From Nymphalis io (Eukaryota > Arthropoda > Insecta > Lepidoptera > Nymphalidae), in assembly GCF_905147045.1 (NCBI RefSeq), contig NC_065897.1:11547001-11611000 (forward strand): a stretch of 64,000 bases of DNA, given 5' to 3'. Positions 33,154 to 44,399 of this stretch are shown here, piece by piece (positions within the stretch are counted from its first letter, which is position 1; each line of letters opens with the position of its first letter). Both the position numbers and the translations under genes were made by a program. Under the pieces are notes generated by a model, which was not told where the DNA came from, made no database searches, and worked only from the letters and a program-made list of their open reading frames with translations.

Positions 33154-36100
33154 CAAAATCAAAATCAAAATCAACAGCCAATCGTTGTCCACTGCTGAAC
33201 ATAGGCCTCTGCCAAGGTGCGCCAAAGCTCCCTGTCCTCCGCCTTCCGCATCCAGTTGGTGCCCGCCACCTTCTTAAGGTCGTCGGTCCACCTGGCTGGA
33301 GGGCGCCCTACGCTGCGCTTGCCGATTCGCGGTCTCCACTCTAGGACTCGTCTGCTCCAACGGCCATCGGTCCTACGACATACGTGACCAGCCCACTGCC
33401 ACTTCAGCCTGCTAATTTTGCAAGCTATGTCGGTGACTCCGGTTCTTTTCCGGATAATCTCATTTCTGATCTTATCCTTCAAAGATACTCCGAGCATAGC
33501 TCGCTCCATAGCACGCTGAGCGACTTTGAATTTGTGGACTAGTCCCGCAGTTAGTGTCCACGTTTCGGCACCGTATGTCATGGCAGGTAAGACGCATTGG
33601 TTGAAGACTTTCGTCTTCAAACATTGCGGTATAGACGACTTGAGGACTTGACGAAGGTTGCCAAATGCTGCCCATCATTGCCCAAATTCTTCGATCGGCT
33701 TCCTTCTCGAAGTTGTTCCTACCGACTTGTATTATCTGTCCTAGGTAGGTATATTCACTAACAACTTCGAGAGGTTTCCCCTCGACGTATATCGGTCCCG
33801 GCACGACATGCCTATTGAACATGACCTTGGTCTTGTCCAAGTTCATACCGAGACCGACACACCGGGAAGACTCGCCTAGGCTACGCAGCATTTCGGTGAG
33901 TTGTTCCAGCGACTCTGCTATGATGACGATATCGTCGGCAAATCGAAGGTGTGAGATGTACTCGCCGTTTACATTGACTCCATACCTAGTCCAATCCAGC
34001 GTTTTGAAAACGTCTTCCAACGCGTTGGTGAAAAGTTTCGGGGATATTACATCCCCCTGTCTCACCCCTCTGCGCAATTGGATCGCCTTCGTCTTACAGT
34101 CCTGGATGTGGACAGTCATTGTAGCGGCGTTGTACAGACATCTCAGTACCTCGATATATCTCCAATCGATATGACATCTCTGCAATGAGTCGAGCACTGC
34201 CCAGGTTTCGATGGAGTCGAAGGCTTTCTCGTAGTCCACAAATGCCATACACAGCGGCTGATTGTACTCTTCGGTCTTCTGCACAATCTGCCGAACAGTA
34301 TGGATGTGGTCCACGGTGCTGTAGCCTGATCGAAAGCCGGCTTGCTCTGGGGGCTGGAACTCGTCAAGTCGTCTGGCGAGACGGTTCGTGACGACTCTTG
34401 AGAACAGCTTATACACGTGACTCAGGAGGGAGATTGGTCTGTAGTTTTTCAAGAGGGTTTTATCACCTTTCTTGAAAAACAGTACCACCTCACTCCCGCT
34501 CCACGTTTCCGGGGTCTTGCCATGTTGGATGACGGAATTAAAGATTATTGCTAGCTCTTTCAGGACCGGAGTCCCGCCTGCCTTAAGCAACTCTGTTGTG
34601 ATTCCGTCATCTCCCGGAGCTTTGTTGTTTTTAAGCTGTTCTAGAGCCGCCCTAATCTCGCCTTGGTCAACGACCGGGAGCTCCTCGGAGTAATGGCGCA
34701 TAAGAGGGGCGCGCTGGTCATCAATACTGATTCCCACGGGTTTATCCGATCTTGAAGAGAACAACTGCCCATAAAACCTCTCTACTTCTCCGATAATCTC
34801 AGGCCTAGAGGTAACGACCCCACCATTTTCAGTTTTAAGTTTTGTCAGACGCGGCCTCCCAAAATTGCGAGCGAACACTTTCGATCCCCGGTTTTGCTCA
34901 ATCGCAGCCTTGATGGCACGGGTATTGGAGCGTCGGAGATCGCGTCGCGTCAGCGTTTTTATTGTTCGGTTTAAGGCCTTATCTGACAAAAACGATGGTA
35001 GTTCTCGTCGTTTTCTCATGAGCTCGAGTGTCTCAGCAGAGAGTTTTGGTGCGTTGTCTCTTCTCTGTGGCGGAAAACACTTGCGGGATGTGTTTTGCAG
35101 TATTTTGACCAGCGTGTCGGTTCTCTCATCAATGCTGCTTATGGTTTCCAACGCGGTGAATTGATTTTGAAGTTCCATTTGGAACTTTTCGGAGCCTTGA
35201 GCAGCTTGGAGCATGGTAGGTCGGAGAGTAGACCTCATCATTCTCGATCTTTCGGCTTTTAAGTTGATATTTAGAGTGCCTCGAACCAAGCGGTGATCAC
35301 TTCCGGTATTAAACTTGTTGATCACTGAAACATCTCTAAATATGTGCCTTTTATTCGAAATGATAAAGTCTATCTCGTTCCTTGTCACGTTATCGGGGCT
35401 TCGCCAGGTCCACCTCCTCTGAGGCTTTTTTTGAAAGAAAGAATTCATCAAAAAAAGCCCCTGCGCTTCGAGAAAGTTTACCAGCATTTGCCCCCTGTGA
35501 TTTCTGCAGCCCAAGCCGTAAGGTCCGACTTTCGATTCACCGCTATCTTGTACTCCCACTTTAGCATTAAAGTCTCCCATAACAACATTGTAGTGGGCCC
35601 TCGAGGTGTCGTTGAGGGCCTTTGCGATGTCCTCGTACATCGCTTCGACCACATCATCAGAGTATGTCGAAGTTGGCGCATATACCTATACAACCTTCAG
35701 GGAGTACCTGTCGGAAAGTTTTAGGACAACGTACGCTACCCGGTTCGACACACTACTGATTTCCACAATGCTGCTAATGAGATCCTTTTTGACTAGAAAA
35801 CCGACACCACCCTGGGAGAGGTTATCACCTTCGCGGAAGTAGAGTAAGTTACCGGACTCTAGAGTTATCGTGTCCTCCCCCTGTCTTCGGACTTCAGATA
35901 ACCCCAGTATATGCCAGTTTATATGACTTAACTCTACTTCTAATTCGGCGAGGTGATGGTCCAGCCTCATCGAGCGTCCATTATACGTTGCCATTTTCAG
36001 TCGTTTTATACGGTAGCCTGCCGTGAACCGGTGATTCTTAGCACCCCCTGCCCTGCCGATACCGCGACCGCTACCTTGGTCGGGCCTAGCGGGCTTGCCG

Positions 36101-36323
36101 GTAACTGGGGGCCTTTTTTTGGGCGCATCTGCCATTTAGGGAGGGGTTTGCCCATACTCGCCGCGCTGGGCAGGCGTGTTGGCGAGCGCAGTAGGGGGTA
36201 AGATGTTTATGGGAGGGGGGACGCTGCTGCCCATCCCCCCTTTTCCCCGTCCCTCAGTCGCCTCTTACGACACCCACGGGATGAGATTGGGGGAGTACTA
36301 TTCTAAGCCGGTACTCCACGTAC
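33154..36323 (-). mobile_element. RTE LINE copy C, full length, best preserved
   Basis: The duplication TTAAATAATTT flanks it at 33143-33153 and 36324-36334, giving 3170 bases. The 3' tail on the minus strand is (TTTTGA)n. The 5' leader (36136-36323) starts near CGTGGAGTACCGGCTTAGAA, as in copy B. Confidence 0.95.
33171..36135 (-). pseudogene. RTE endonuclease-reverse transcriptase, nearly intact
   Basis: This is the autonomous RTE protein, about 988 residues from the Met at 36135 to the stop at 33171. Order: a basic N-terminus, APE endonuclease from about residue 48 (MATYNGRSM, GLSEVRRQGE, GDFNAKVG, SDHRLVRGTL), RT (NNKAPGDDGITTELLKAGG, YRPISLLSHVYKLFSRV, FVDYEKAFDS, RGVRQGDVISPKLF, FADDIVII, GLGMNLDKTK, YLGQII), then the C-terminal part (WAGHVCRRTDGRWSRRVLEW, GRPPARWTDDL). 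Only two clear lesions are seen: TAG at 35686-35688 where copy B has a Gln codon, and a one-base shift at about 33675 (IWAMMGSIW instead of IRLGWAAFG). The middle, 33690-35685, is open. RTE elements use one ORF and target-primed reverse transcription in the nucleus. Confidence 0.92.
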
Positions 36324-36334
36324 TTAAATAATTT

Positions 36335-38243
36335 AATTGTTGTAAATTACTGTTTTCAGATTGATTGACAGTTTTTTTTTAGATTCTTCATTAAAAGTAG
36401 TAATTTTTAAAAATAAGTATTATATAATATTATTTCAGCACTAATAAATATGTTTACATAGTGCCCAGTGGTATGTGGACAGTTAAATCTTGTATTTGAT
36501 GAGCTTAAGAGCAATTTGGTAAGACTGTTTGTATGTGAGATTAGATGCTTAGCCTCGAGCTGTGATATCCCTAGAGATAAGGTTCGAGACGTGCCACACG
36601 GACTCAACTGATATAGAATTTCCTAAATTACTACAAACGCATTGCGTATGAATTAAAAAATATATATTTACATAATTCACCTTACGTTTTATATAAAATA
36701 ATTTGTAATTTACATTTGAAATGTAGTTATTATTATATAATATTATATTCGAATTTAAATTAGCAAATAACGGAAAAAAAGAAACCCAAGAAAAAAATAT
36801 AAGTGCACGATCTCAAAAGTGTGGAGATTCAATTAATAATAAGATATTGCTTATTAAAATGATGTCGTGGCTTTCAACCATCAACTTTATCCGATCATTC
36901 CTTGTATAATGTCATTTTGACAAGTTTATCAAGACAGATAAGCATGGTTATTTACGTTTTTGCGATAAGACTCACTTTTTGGCGGTTAAAAAAAATATAT
37001 CGATGGATAGAAATTCCACAACTACAAATCGTTGACAAAGAAAAGGTAAATCATTAAACATGACTCTAGACAGAACATCACCACACTCCGTCATAAAATA
37101 CAATATACTAATATAATACTAATACAAACTACAATAATAACGGACTGTGCTAAAAAAGTTTTAATACTAAAGTGCATGAGGTTGACTTCAATCAATCGTC
37201 AAATCCCTATGAACTTTGATTTTTAATATCAAAACTATAAATTAAAAAAGTTAATAAAAAAGTTCATCGTTCCTCGATTAAATAACAAAATATTTTATAT
37301 GAAATTATGATGAAACAAATAAAGAATATTTTGGAACGAAAGCAAAATATTAATATTTTACAGTTCCCGGAACCGAAATTTCATAGAGTATTTTATAACC
37401 TAATAATATTTTTAGTAAACAAATAAAACAGTTACAATTTTAGTAGTAATTTCTTGAGAATTGATTCTCTTCCTTTATGATAACTGTGACACTAAAGAAC
37501 ACACCGGTGATTATACTCGTTTGTTATTACATTACCAGTGCAAACAAGATACCTCGCGTCGATAACATTATATTTTATGTCACATTAATAAATAAATCTT
37601 TTGCATTAAAAAATTAAAATAATGTGTATTTTTTAATAGATTTCAAAATGATATAATTACTTCATTAATCTCCTAACTGACTGACGTTAATAAAGTTATA
37701 TTAATGTTACAAGTTTTAAGAAAACTAATATTTAAACGAATAATATTTAATTTAGGTCAATTATAACTCATGTTCGAACTCATCTGCTACAGATCCTACT
37801 TTACAAATTAAAGCTACGAGTCCCACCGATCACTACTTTCATATTTAATGTTGCCAATTTATTATATCTTGATTGTGGGTTATTAAGGATAAGTACGTAC
37901 TATAAAAAAACATGGCCTAAAAACATGATTAGCAAAAATTAACTCCTATGAGGTTTTTCAGAAATATAATATCAACTTCTTTAAGCTAAATTTGAGTAAA
38001 TTGGTGTGAATTTAATAGGAATGTTTCTATTACTATATAAACATCGGAAATGGATAAATTTTACGAAATACAACATACAAAAAACTCCCACAAACACCCA
38101 TGGGAGTTTTGCGAGAAATTCAAAGACATCCTAACAATAAATCTTTACACTTAAAACTAAAAGGAATCCTTATAAAAGAGACATCAACTAAAAATAAATT
38201 ATTTGAGAATATACAGCAACTATTTCAGTCGGACAAGTGACTT
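36335..38243. other. AT-rich stretch, nothing recognised
   Basis: No gene supported. 36540-36605 is locally GC-richer. At 38080-38110 CTCCCACAAACACCCATGGG AG forms a short imperfect inverted repeat. Confidence 0.4.
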
Positions 38244-38430
38244 GTGTTTAAATTGTTAATTTTAAAGTGTTATATTAAAATATGTGAGCATGTCAGTTGC
38301 TATGTTGACAGGATTTCTGTCAACATGCAGGACATGGCACTGCTGAGTACTGTCTGTGGACTACGAGCAAGCCTCCGTGAGTCACATGCGAATGATCTTG
38401 GGCTTAGATTTAATAGTACAGAGTGAGGCT
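38244..38430 (+). pseudogene. LINE reverse transcriptase remnant lacking the YADD box
   Basis: An open frame reads CYVDRISVNMQDMALLSTVC and LRESHANDLGLRFNSTE. Insect LINEs of the type I recall read here cyvDgisvNxxsYADDMVLLsptvcGL and (h)GLrfNxxKsE, so this is the RT palm with the catalytic box shortened to MQDM. It was probably an in-frame deletion. I cannot name the clade. Confidence 0.55.
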
Positions 38431-38454
38431 GTAGATAAAAATGCTTATTTATTA

Positions 38455-38645
38455 ATAGGCTGGCCCAGGCTCGTCTAGATCACGGTAGTATACTCAAGCG
38501 ATCCCATGTCGTTTCCCGAAAAGACGGTGTGGGTACCACTGGTTTTTAGTGGGTATTCTGGCACCTTCAGCGTCGGCGAGTTTCACATACCCCCACCTCA
38601 AGGGGGAATCGCGTAAATACTTTTTTCAAAAAATCAAAAAAGAAA
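38455..38645 (+). mobile_element. R1-type LINE 3' end
   Basis: ATCACGGTAGTATACTCAAGCG, CTGGTTTTTAGTGGGTATTC and CAAGGGGGAATCGCGTAAATAC followed by A-rich sequence match the element end at 3931-4082. Whether it belongs with the RT remnant just upstream is unclear. Confidence 0.55.
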
Positions 38646-39199
38646 CAAAAACAAAAAAGGCTGGTCTAGATGGTATTCAACCAACCTTTCCAAGATGGAG
38701 TCGTCTCTGTAATAATGGATCACCATTCTAAGGTTCAGAATGTTCACCAGTTTCTTCACCGCGTCGTCACTGTCGTCGGTGTATGTACGGCGTACTACGT
38801 ATATTAATTCAATATTGAAATACAGATTATTATGTATTTTTTGACGAAATATATCTTAGCCCCAGGGAGTGAATCGCATTGTGTGGGCAAATACAAATTA
38901 AGCTCTGACACAGTAGAATACATTTTATATTATATTAATGAACACTCTAAACGGTATTCATTAACAGGGCTTTATTTGTATGCTATTTTTATATGCCTTA
39001 ACTTTGTTATCTTTGAGTTAATTTAATATTCTATGAACGTAAATTATGTTGCAGTTATGTCATGTAATATTGTATTTCAAAAATAGCTTAATATTAAACA
39101 TAATAATAGAGACAATAAATTAAAACAAATCCAATGACAATAGAATATAAAAATTTGAGTTTATATTTATTTACTTTTTACTTTGTACCTACTCCTCTA
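38646..39199. other. Unassigned stretch
   Basis: 38650-38800 is GC-richer (CACCGCGTCGTCACTGTCG) and not assigned. The rest is AT-rich. Confidence 0.35.
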
Positions 39200-39330
39200 C
39201 AGATCTTCTGGAGCTTATTCCACCACGCTGCTCAAATGACGATTGGTAATAAACATGACGGTGATATTTTTTGCGTTTTAATTTCCGCAAGATATTTTCT
39301 TTATCGCCAAAAATGAGATGAATTATGAAC
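39200..39330 (-). mobile_element. SINE-A fragments
   Basis: TCTGGAGCTTATTCCACCACG CTGCTC at 39207-39233 is the reversed middle of SINE-A. GAGATGAATTATGAACAC at about 39313 may be a second scrap. Confidence 0.45.
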
Positions 39331-39544
39331 ACATATTTAACATATGGAAACTTAGTAATGATTTCCGAGTTTGAACCTAAAATCGGGTTGTAAAATTGTT
39401 ACATTCATAGTATACATTGTTTTTATATAAAGTGAAGCACAAAGATGCAAAAAATCTTGTATATTGTTTTAAATAAAAACTTTGTAAAAACCAGGTGAGT
39501 GTGAAATAGAATTGATACGAAGCATTTGTCCAATGCCCATAAGG
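39331..39544. other. AT-rich spacer
   Basis: Nothing recognised. Confidence 0.4.
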
Positions 39545-39680
39545 CGCGTTCGATCAGTCTGTGTGGTTATAGCTTAATATCGGGGGTTCCGCCGTCCGGC
39601 AGATGTTTTCGTTCTCACCTGGCGCGTGCTGACCAGAGCGCACGCACGCCCGCGCCGTGTGTTATACGGTCCTTATCGAA
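39545..39680. promoter_or_regulatory. CpG-rich island, possible promoter or first exon
   Basis: A block dense in CpG (GGTTCCGCCGTCCGGCAG, CACGCACGCCCGCGCCG) with no TE similarity. The plus strand has TCAGTC at about 39555, a good insect initiator. The minus strand has GCCAG|GTGAGAACG at about 39614-39623, a near-consensus splice donor. Either direction could be transcribed. No open frame supports coding. Confidence 0.4.
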
Positions 39681-41094
39681 TATGATACATTATTATTAAA
39701 ATAGTTTACTTTACGTGTGATTAGATTTACGTATAGATACTTGTCTTGTCATTCGTTCTTTAGTAACGAAAAAAGATAAAATCTTACATGAAAAATAAAA
39801 GGTCTTTTAAAGTTTGCATATATCGAAAAGTAAAACACAAAAACAACTTCTTAGTGGTTTTGTAGTGTACTTGCACAACCATAAATGCTTTATTGACATA
39901 TGTAAAGAGTTATTAGCGAATATCATTATTAACTTCAATTTATCTCACTCTTTCTCTTTCTCTCTTTGTATTTGTATTCTTATTCGATCCTGGCACATGT
40001 CATCTGTCGCAAAGTCTAAGCCATATTTCCTTTGGACATCCGCTTGTCTTATAGCCACATAAACACTCAACACTCACTCACTCACTCACGTAATATGAAA
40101 TTCATCTCATGTTATTTTTAAGCAAGATATTGACTGATCACTAAACACTTATAAAATATATTTCATCTTAACGTACTTTTTTTTTCTTTTTTTTTTAACG
40201 GGTTTTTTATCCTTGCGGCATGTCAAACCCATAACGTACTTTTTGCTTTGCCTTTGCAACAATACAACATTTATTATTAATATAAAAAGTTGCTAGCAAC
40301 AATATATATTAAAGGAAAAAAAAATCTATTCATAATAATATTTAACTTCAAGATCATTGAAAAATACGCTGAGGCAGTGTAATACACCGATACGGGTACT
40401 TTAAACACTATTAAATAAAATAGAAAAGTAATATACACTTAAAATTAAATTCTAAAGTCAACATAACCGACAAAAAATAAGAAAACAAAAAAAGAAATCC
40501 TCTAAAATTAAAAACCAAAACAATAATAAATGCTACTAACTTACAGCGAATATTAATGATTTATTAAGCTATTATATTAAGCTATTTAAAAGCTAAAAAC
40601 TTTTTGATTGTTCTAATAGTTGTTAGTCATGTTTTGGTAGAAATCGTATAAGTTATTTTCAAAACTGAAACTTTTCACGTTAAGTTTGTTCACTAGCCCC
40701 TAGAAATCCTTTTGTAACATTTAATCTTATTAAAACACAAAAGCTCGTATCACGGAGCTTAATGATGTATTACTATGTAAATATTCAATAAAAATGCATT
40801 AAGTGCATTCATTGTTCTGGTTTTAAATAGCTTAATATCGATTTGCCGCTTGAGGGACTTTGCATAATGTCAACGGATGCAAAACGGTACGCCATTGAGA
40901 AAAGAACTATGTGCGTAATATGTTCATGTAAAAACTGTAATGTATTTTTGTAAAATCAATTTTCAATTATTCTTTGCATATAAGTGTTCTTATATCTTTC
41001 AAAAGTCGACAATTTATAATATGGAAACAGTTTGAAAAATGTTTAAAATATATTGTATATTTAATAAAAGTATTTTTTTATATAGCAATTTTAT
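39681..41094. other. AT-rich stretch, nothing recognised
   Basis: A short block at 40185-40240 (AACGGGTTTTTTATCCTTGCGG CATGTC after a T run) may be a repeat scrap. No gene supported. Confidence 0.4.
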
Positions 41095-41335
41095 ATCAGA
41101 TGATGGTAAGTGGTCACCAAAGCCCACAGACATTGGTATTGTACGAAATGTTAACCATCGATTACATTTCCAATGCGCCACCAACCTTGGGAACTAAGAT
41201 GTTATGTCCCTTGTGCCTGTAATTACACTGGCTCACTCAGCCTTCAAACCAGAACAGAACAATACCAAGTACTGCTGTTTTGCGGTAGAATATCTGATGA
41301 GTGCCTAGCCCAGACGAGCTTGTACAAAGACCAGT
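41095..41335 (-). mobile_element. SINE-B, both ends lost
   Basis: GATGGTAAGTGGTCACCAAAG through TTTTGCGGTAGAATATCTGATG is clear reversed family sequence, with a small deletion at TGCCTAGCCCAGACGAGC. Confidence 0.85.
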
Positions 41336-41605
41336 TTAGTAGTAACTATCGAATACATTTAATAAGTTCATAGATATTTTTTATTATAACAAGAATATTA
41401 GGGTTATTTTATTTTATTTCTTGTTTAGACTCTGGGAATGAAGAGATTGATTTTGAATTGCTTAAATGTTACTAAGTAAATAGATTTTAAACTATTAAAA
41501 TAAATAAATAACAGTCTCTAGGTACATATCCCGGTGCTAGACATGAGAGGAGTCGTTAGGGACAGTTTTGGGGCTTACTCCACCAATAGTTCTAGTGTGA
41601 GTTCG
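41336..41605. other. Unassigned spacer
   Basis: AT-rich, with a GC-richer segment at 41530-41600 that I cannot assign. Confidence 0.35.
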
Positions 41606-41606
41606 A

Positions 41607-41689
41607 ATCATACTATAGTATGATTCTATAGTATGATAACTGTCAATAATCTACCGTATACGGTAGATAGTGGTAGATTATTGACAGTT
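41607..41689. repeat. Cluster of palindromes with 18-base inverted repeat
   Basis: ATCATACTATAGTATGAT is a perfect palindrome at about 41608-41625. Then AACTGTCAATAATCTACC (41638-41655) and GGTAGATTATTGACAGTT (41672-41689) are exact reverse complements, and CTACCGTATACGGTAG (41651-41666) is itself a palindrome. The region could fold as a cruciform or mark a small foldback element. Confidence 0.8.
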
Positions 41690-42794
41690 AAGTAAGTGTG
41701 ACGCGTCTATTATTGAAATTAAAAAAAAATGTCTTTGTTAAAATCCAATCAGTATTAATGTACATATTTCACAAAGTTATCTTTTAAATGTAAATAAAAA
41801 ATTTAAAAATGTCTTTTTAATTTAACCTTGACAGCATTTTGTTGTTATCATTATATTATGACTTATCTAGTTAGTGTAATTTGATTCCCTCGGGATGTTT
41901 TCTATCAACGCCTAGTACGAGATGAATTGTAAACAAAAATTTAGCACTTGTGAAACTTAATGGTGCTTAGTTTGATCTGTCACGTTAAGTAAGTACTAAA
42001 TGTATATCTTAATAATAACTTATCTTAGTCTCGAAATTCAAACAAAATGATCTTTAAGATAAATGGTAACATACCTTGGGAAAAACAATTGCCTCCAGAC
42101 CGATAAAAAAGTTAAACTTGAATTTATTTCTCTGGATCTTTCCAGTATTTCCAAACGAATGGTACATTTTTGACAATTATATTACACATAGGATTTGGAT
42201 ATATTATTTAAAAATGTGTAAAAATAAACATATGCTATTCAACATATACATAGATAAAGTTTAATAATGTTCTGTCCCTTGAAAGCAAACTGTCAACCGA
42301 CCTAAATAACCCGAAGCTTTGGAAACAATGTGATTGCACGAAATGGTAACGAAATATTTTAATTCAGTATTTGAACAGAGTTAACTACCCTTTAGCCCTA
42401 AATTTTAATAAGATTTTGAATTTAATTACTGCCTCATTAATCATTTAATATTATATTTTTTTCATTGCTATTTAATAAAATATTTATTATATTAAAAATA
42501 TATATATATAAACAAATGTACATATATATATATATATATATACATTTACAATAAGAGCAACAAAAACCTTTATCAGTTTTACTGAGAGCTGTTACATTAA
42601 AGTCAGTTAAGCCATTACTAATAAGATTTTGCGCGTATAATTTCTTGTTATTTGTTCATTTTATTTTTTAAGTATATTTTTCCTTTACATGTTCACGTCA
42701 TCGTTTCTAAGGCTAATGAAATACTTGAATATTTCAGGCAATTAACGGCAACTGAGATGGTTGTATAACATTTATATTGCCGTTCATCTTAAAT
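41690..42794. other. AT-rich stretch with a SINE-A scrap and TA-rich runs
   Basis: ACGAGATGAATTGTAAACAA (about 41918-41937) and CTTAATGGTGCTTAG look like a broken reversed SINE-A. TA runs at about 42497-42545 flank a short AACAAATGTAC core. No gene supported. Confidence 0.4.
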
Positions 42795-42955
42795 AATATT
42801 ATAAACGCGAAGTGAGTGGGTGTTTCTTTGTTAGCTTTTACGTTTTAACTGCTCAGCGGACAGGACAAGATATAAGGTAAAAAAATTTAGTGGTGCTTGT
42901 CCGGGCTTAAATCCGCAATCTTCTATTAAGATTCACGTGTTCTAGCGACTGGGTA
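42795..42955 (-). mobile_element. Repeat X scrap followed by SINE-A head fragment
   Basis: TAATATTATAAACGCGAAG to TTTTAACTGCTCAGCGG is reversed repeat X. TTAGTGGTGCTTGTCCGGGC and TAAGATTCACGTGTTC (42886-42950) are the reversed SINE-A head. Confidence 0.5.
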
Positions 42956-43774
42956 GGAATATTAATAGTAATGCATTACATATACTTACTAGAAACACAA
43001 CAGTTACATTAGTAGTTTATGTACAACTTGTAATAAGTAATAGACAAAAAAGACGAACGATGTTTCGAGACTTGTTTAAGCTTATTCTCGACGAAAACAA
43101 GCAACGTTGCAATCTAAAATGCCAAATTAGACTTCATTGTTGCTCTGCATTACGTATTCATGAGGCATAACTTGCTATTACATTTTGTATAGGTACCGCT
43201 GATTAAGTTTTGATCGCTATAATAATGGTTTTATCTTAAATGAAGAACTTGGTTTTGACATAATGCTTTTTGTTAAAATGATTTTACGTTTTCATAAAGA
43301 ATAAAAGTAGTTCGTTTGATTTGCAAAACATGTAGAAAATCTCTAAATTTTTCATCTCGTCTGCGATGAAGAGAAACAATCGCAAAGAACACGTCTCGGA
43401 AGACATTTTAAGATGTTTATTTTTGTGAACTAAATTTTTCTTTCTAAGAAAAGTAGAAGCCGTGTCTTGCCGCTTCATAGAAAAAAAATAATTAATTCTA
43501 TTTTATAAAATGAAAATGTTTATTAAAATAAATCATTTTAAAGCCATTATTTTTATATTGTATATAGCTATAAAAATTATAAGCAAGACTTCAAAATATT
43601 AAAAATATGTATTTTGTTTTATTTGTTTGTAAACGGCCCGATGAATTCTATCACAGATAATATATACCTATAACTTTTGTCAAGACTTTATAGCTCTTCT
43701 ATGATCCATTAAGTGGAACTGAAGTCGAGTTTATTTATCTAATTTGATTGAACCACAAACATAATTACATGTAT
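42956..43774. other. AT-rich stretch, nothing recognised
   Basis: No feature supported. Confidence 0.4.
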
Positions 43775-43915
43775 TGCACTGCAAGAGATTTTAACCACTC
43801 CGTAAGCGCGCCGTCAACAAAGGGATCTAAGATATTATGTCCCTCTTGTAATTACACTGAATCACTCACTCTTCAAACTGGTACAAGACAAAGTTCAGCG
43901 GCAGAATAACTAATG
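43775..43915 (-). mobile_element. SINE-B, decayed
   Basis: GATCTAAGATATTATGTCCC, TGTAATTACACTGAATCACTC and CTTCAAACTGG follow the reversed SINE-B order. Confidence 0.6.
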
Positions 43916-44128
43916 ATCGCCGTTTCGATTTACTATATTCAATAAATATGTAAAATTAAACGACTAGACAATCGATAGCGTAACTTCATAGGAACTAAAC
44001 TATTAAAGATACATTATTGATAAAAATATCATCAGATTGCTGTAGTTGCATCTGTTATGATAAGACTAACACATGCCGGTAACAAAAAAGCGCATCACTC
44101 AGAAGCATTATGGGCGATAAATTGGTAA

Positions 44129-44260
44129 TGACGTAGTTGCCTGCTCGAATTCGATGCTTAATTTCATTCTCGCGTCGGACGCCAAGTTGTACGCACGCGT
44201 TCCGTATTACGTGCTACGATCTACGCAAGCACGTTAGCATACCGTCTAAGTTTTCAGAAA
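44129..44260 (+). promoter_or_regulatory. Candidate promoter, module A of a duplicated pair
   Basis: A CpG-containing block with CATTCTCGCGTCGGACGCC (44165-44183) and AAGTTTTCAGAAAGTTTCG (from 44248), each nearly identical to minus-strand sequence at 10182-10270. GCACGCGTTCCGTATTACG follows the first word. The initiator-like TTTTCAG (44251-44257) is the likely start region. No TE similarity seen. Confidence 0.5.
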
Positions 44261-44399
44261 GTTTCGTGCGCTTGAATATTGGATGCAATTTGTGCTATTA
44301 ATGTTGTGCTTTGTGAATATATACGTGCCGTTTGCATAGATTTGTAACAGTTCTATAATTGGACATTTTTATTGGAGTATCACAATTATTGTACAATGA
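44256..44399 (+). other. Candidate host first exon ending in ATGA and a splice donor
   Basis: From the initiator-like TCAG the sequence runs 144 bases to ACAATGA|GTAAGTTC, a consensus splice donor with an ATG at 44396-44398. The related minus-strand module at 10 kb has 139 bases and CAATGC|GTAAGTAT. The nearest recognised plus-strand exon is at 63300; splicing to it would read ATG-AGG-GTC-GTC-AGA-TGA, so the ATG would open a five-codon upstream frame, not the protein. Exon status is inferred from paralogue conservation and the donor. Confidence 0.5.
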
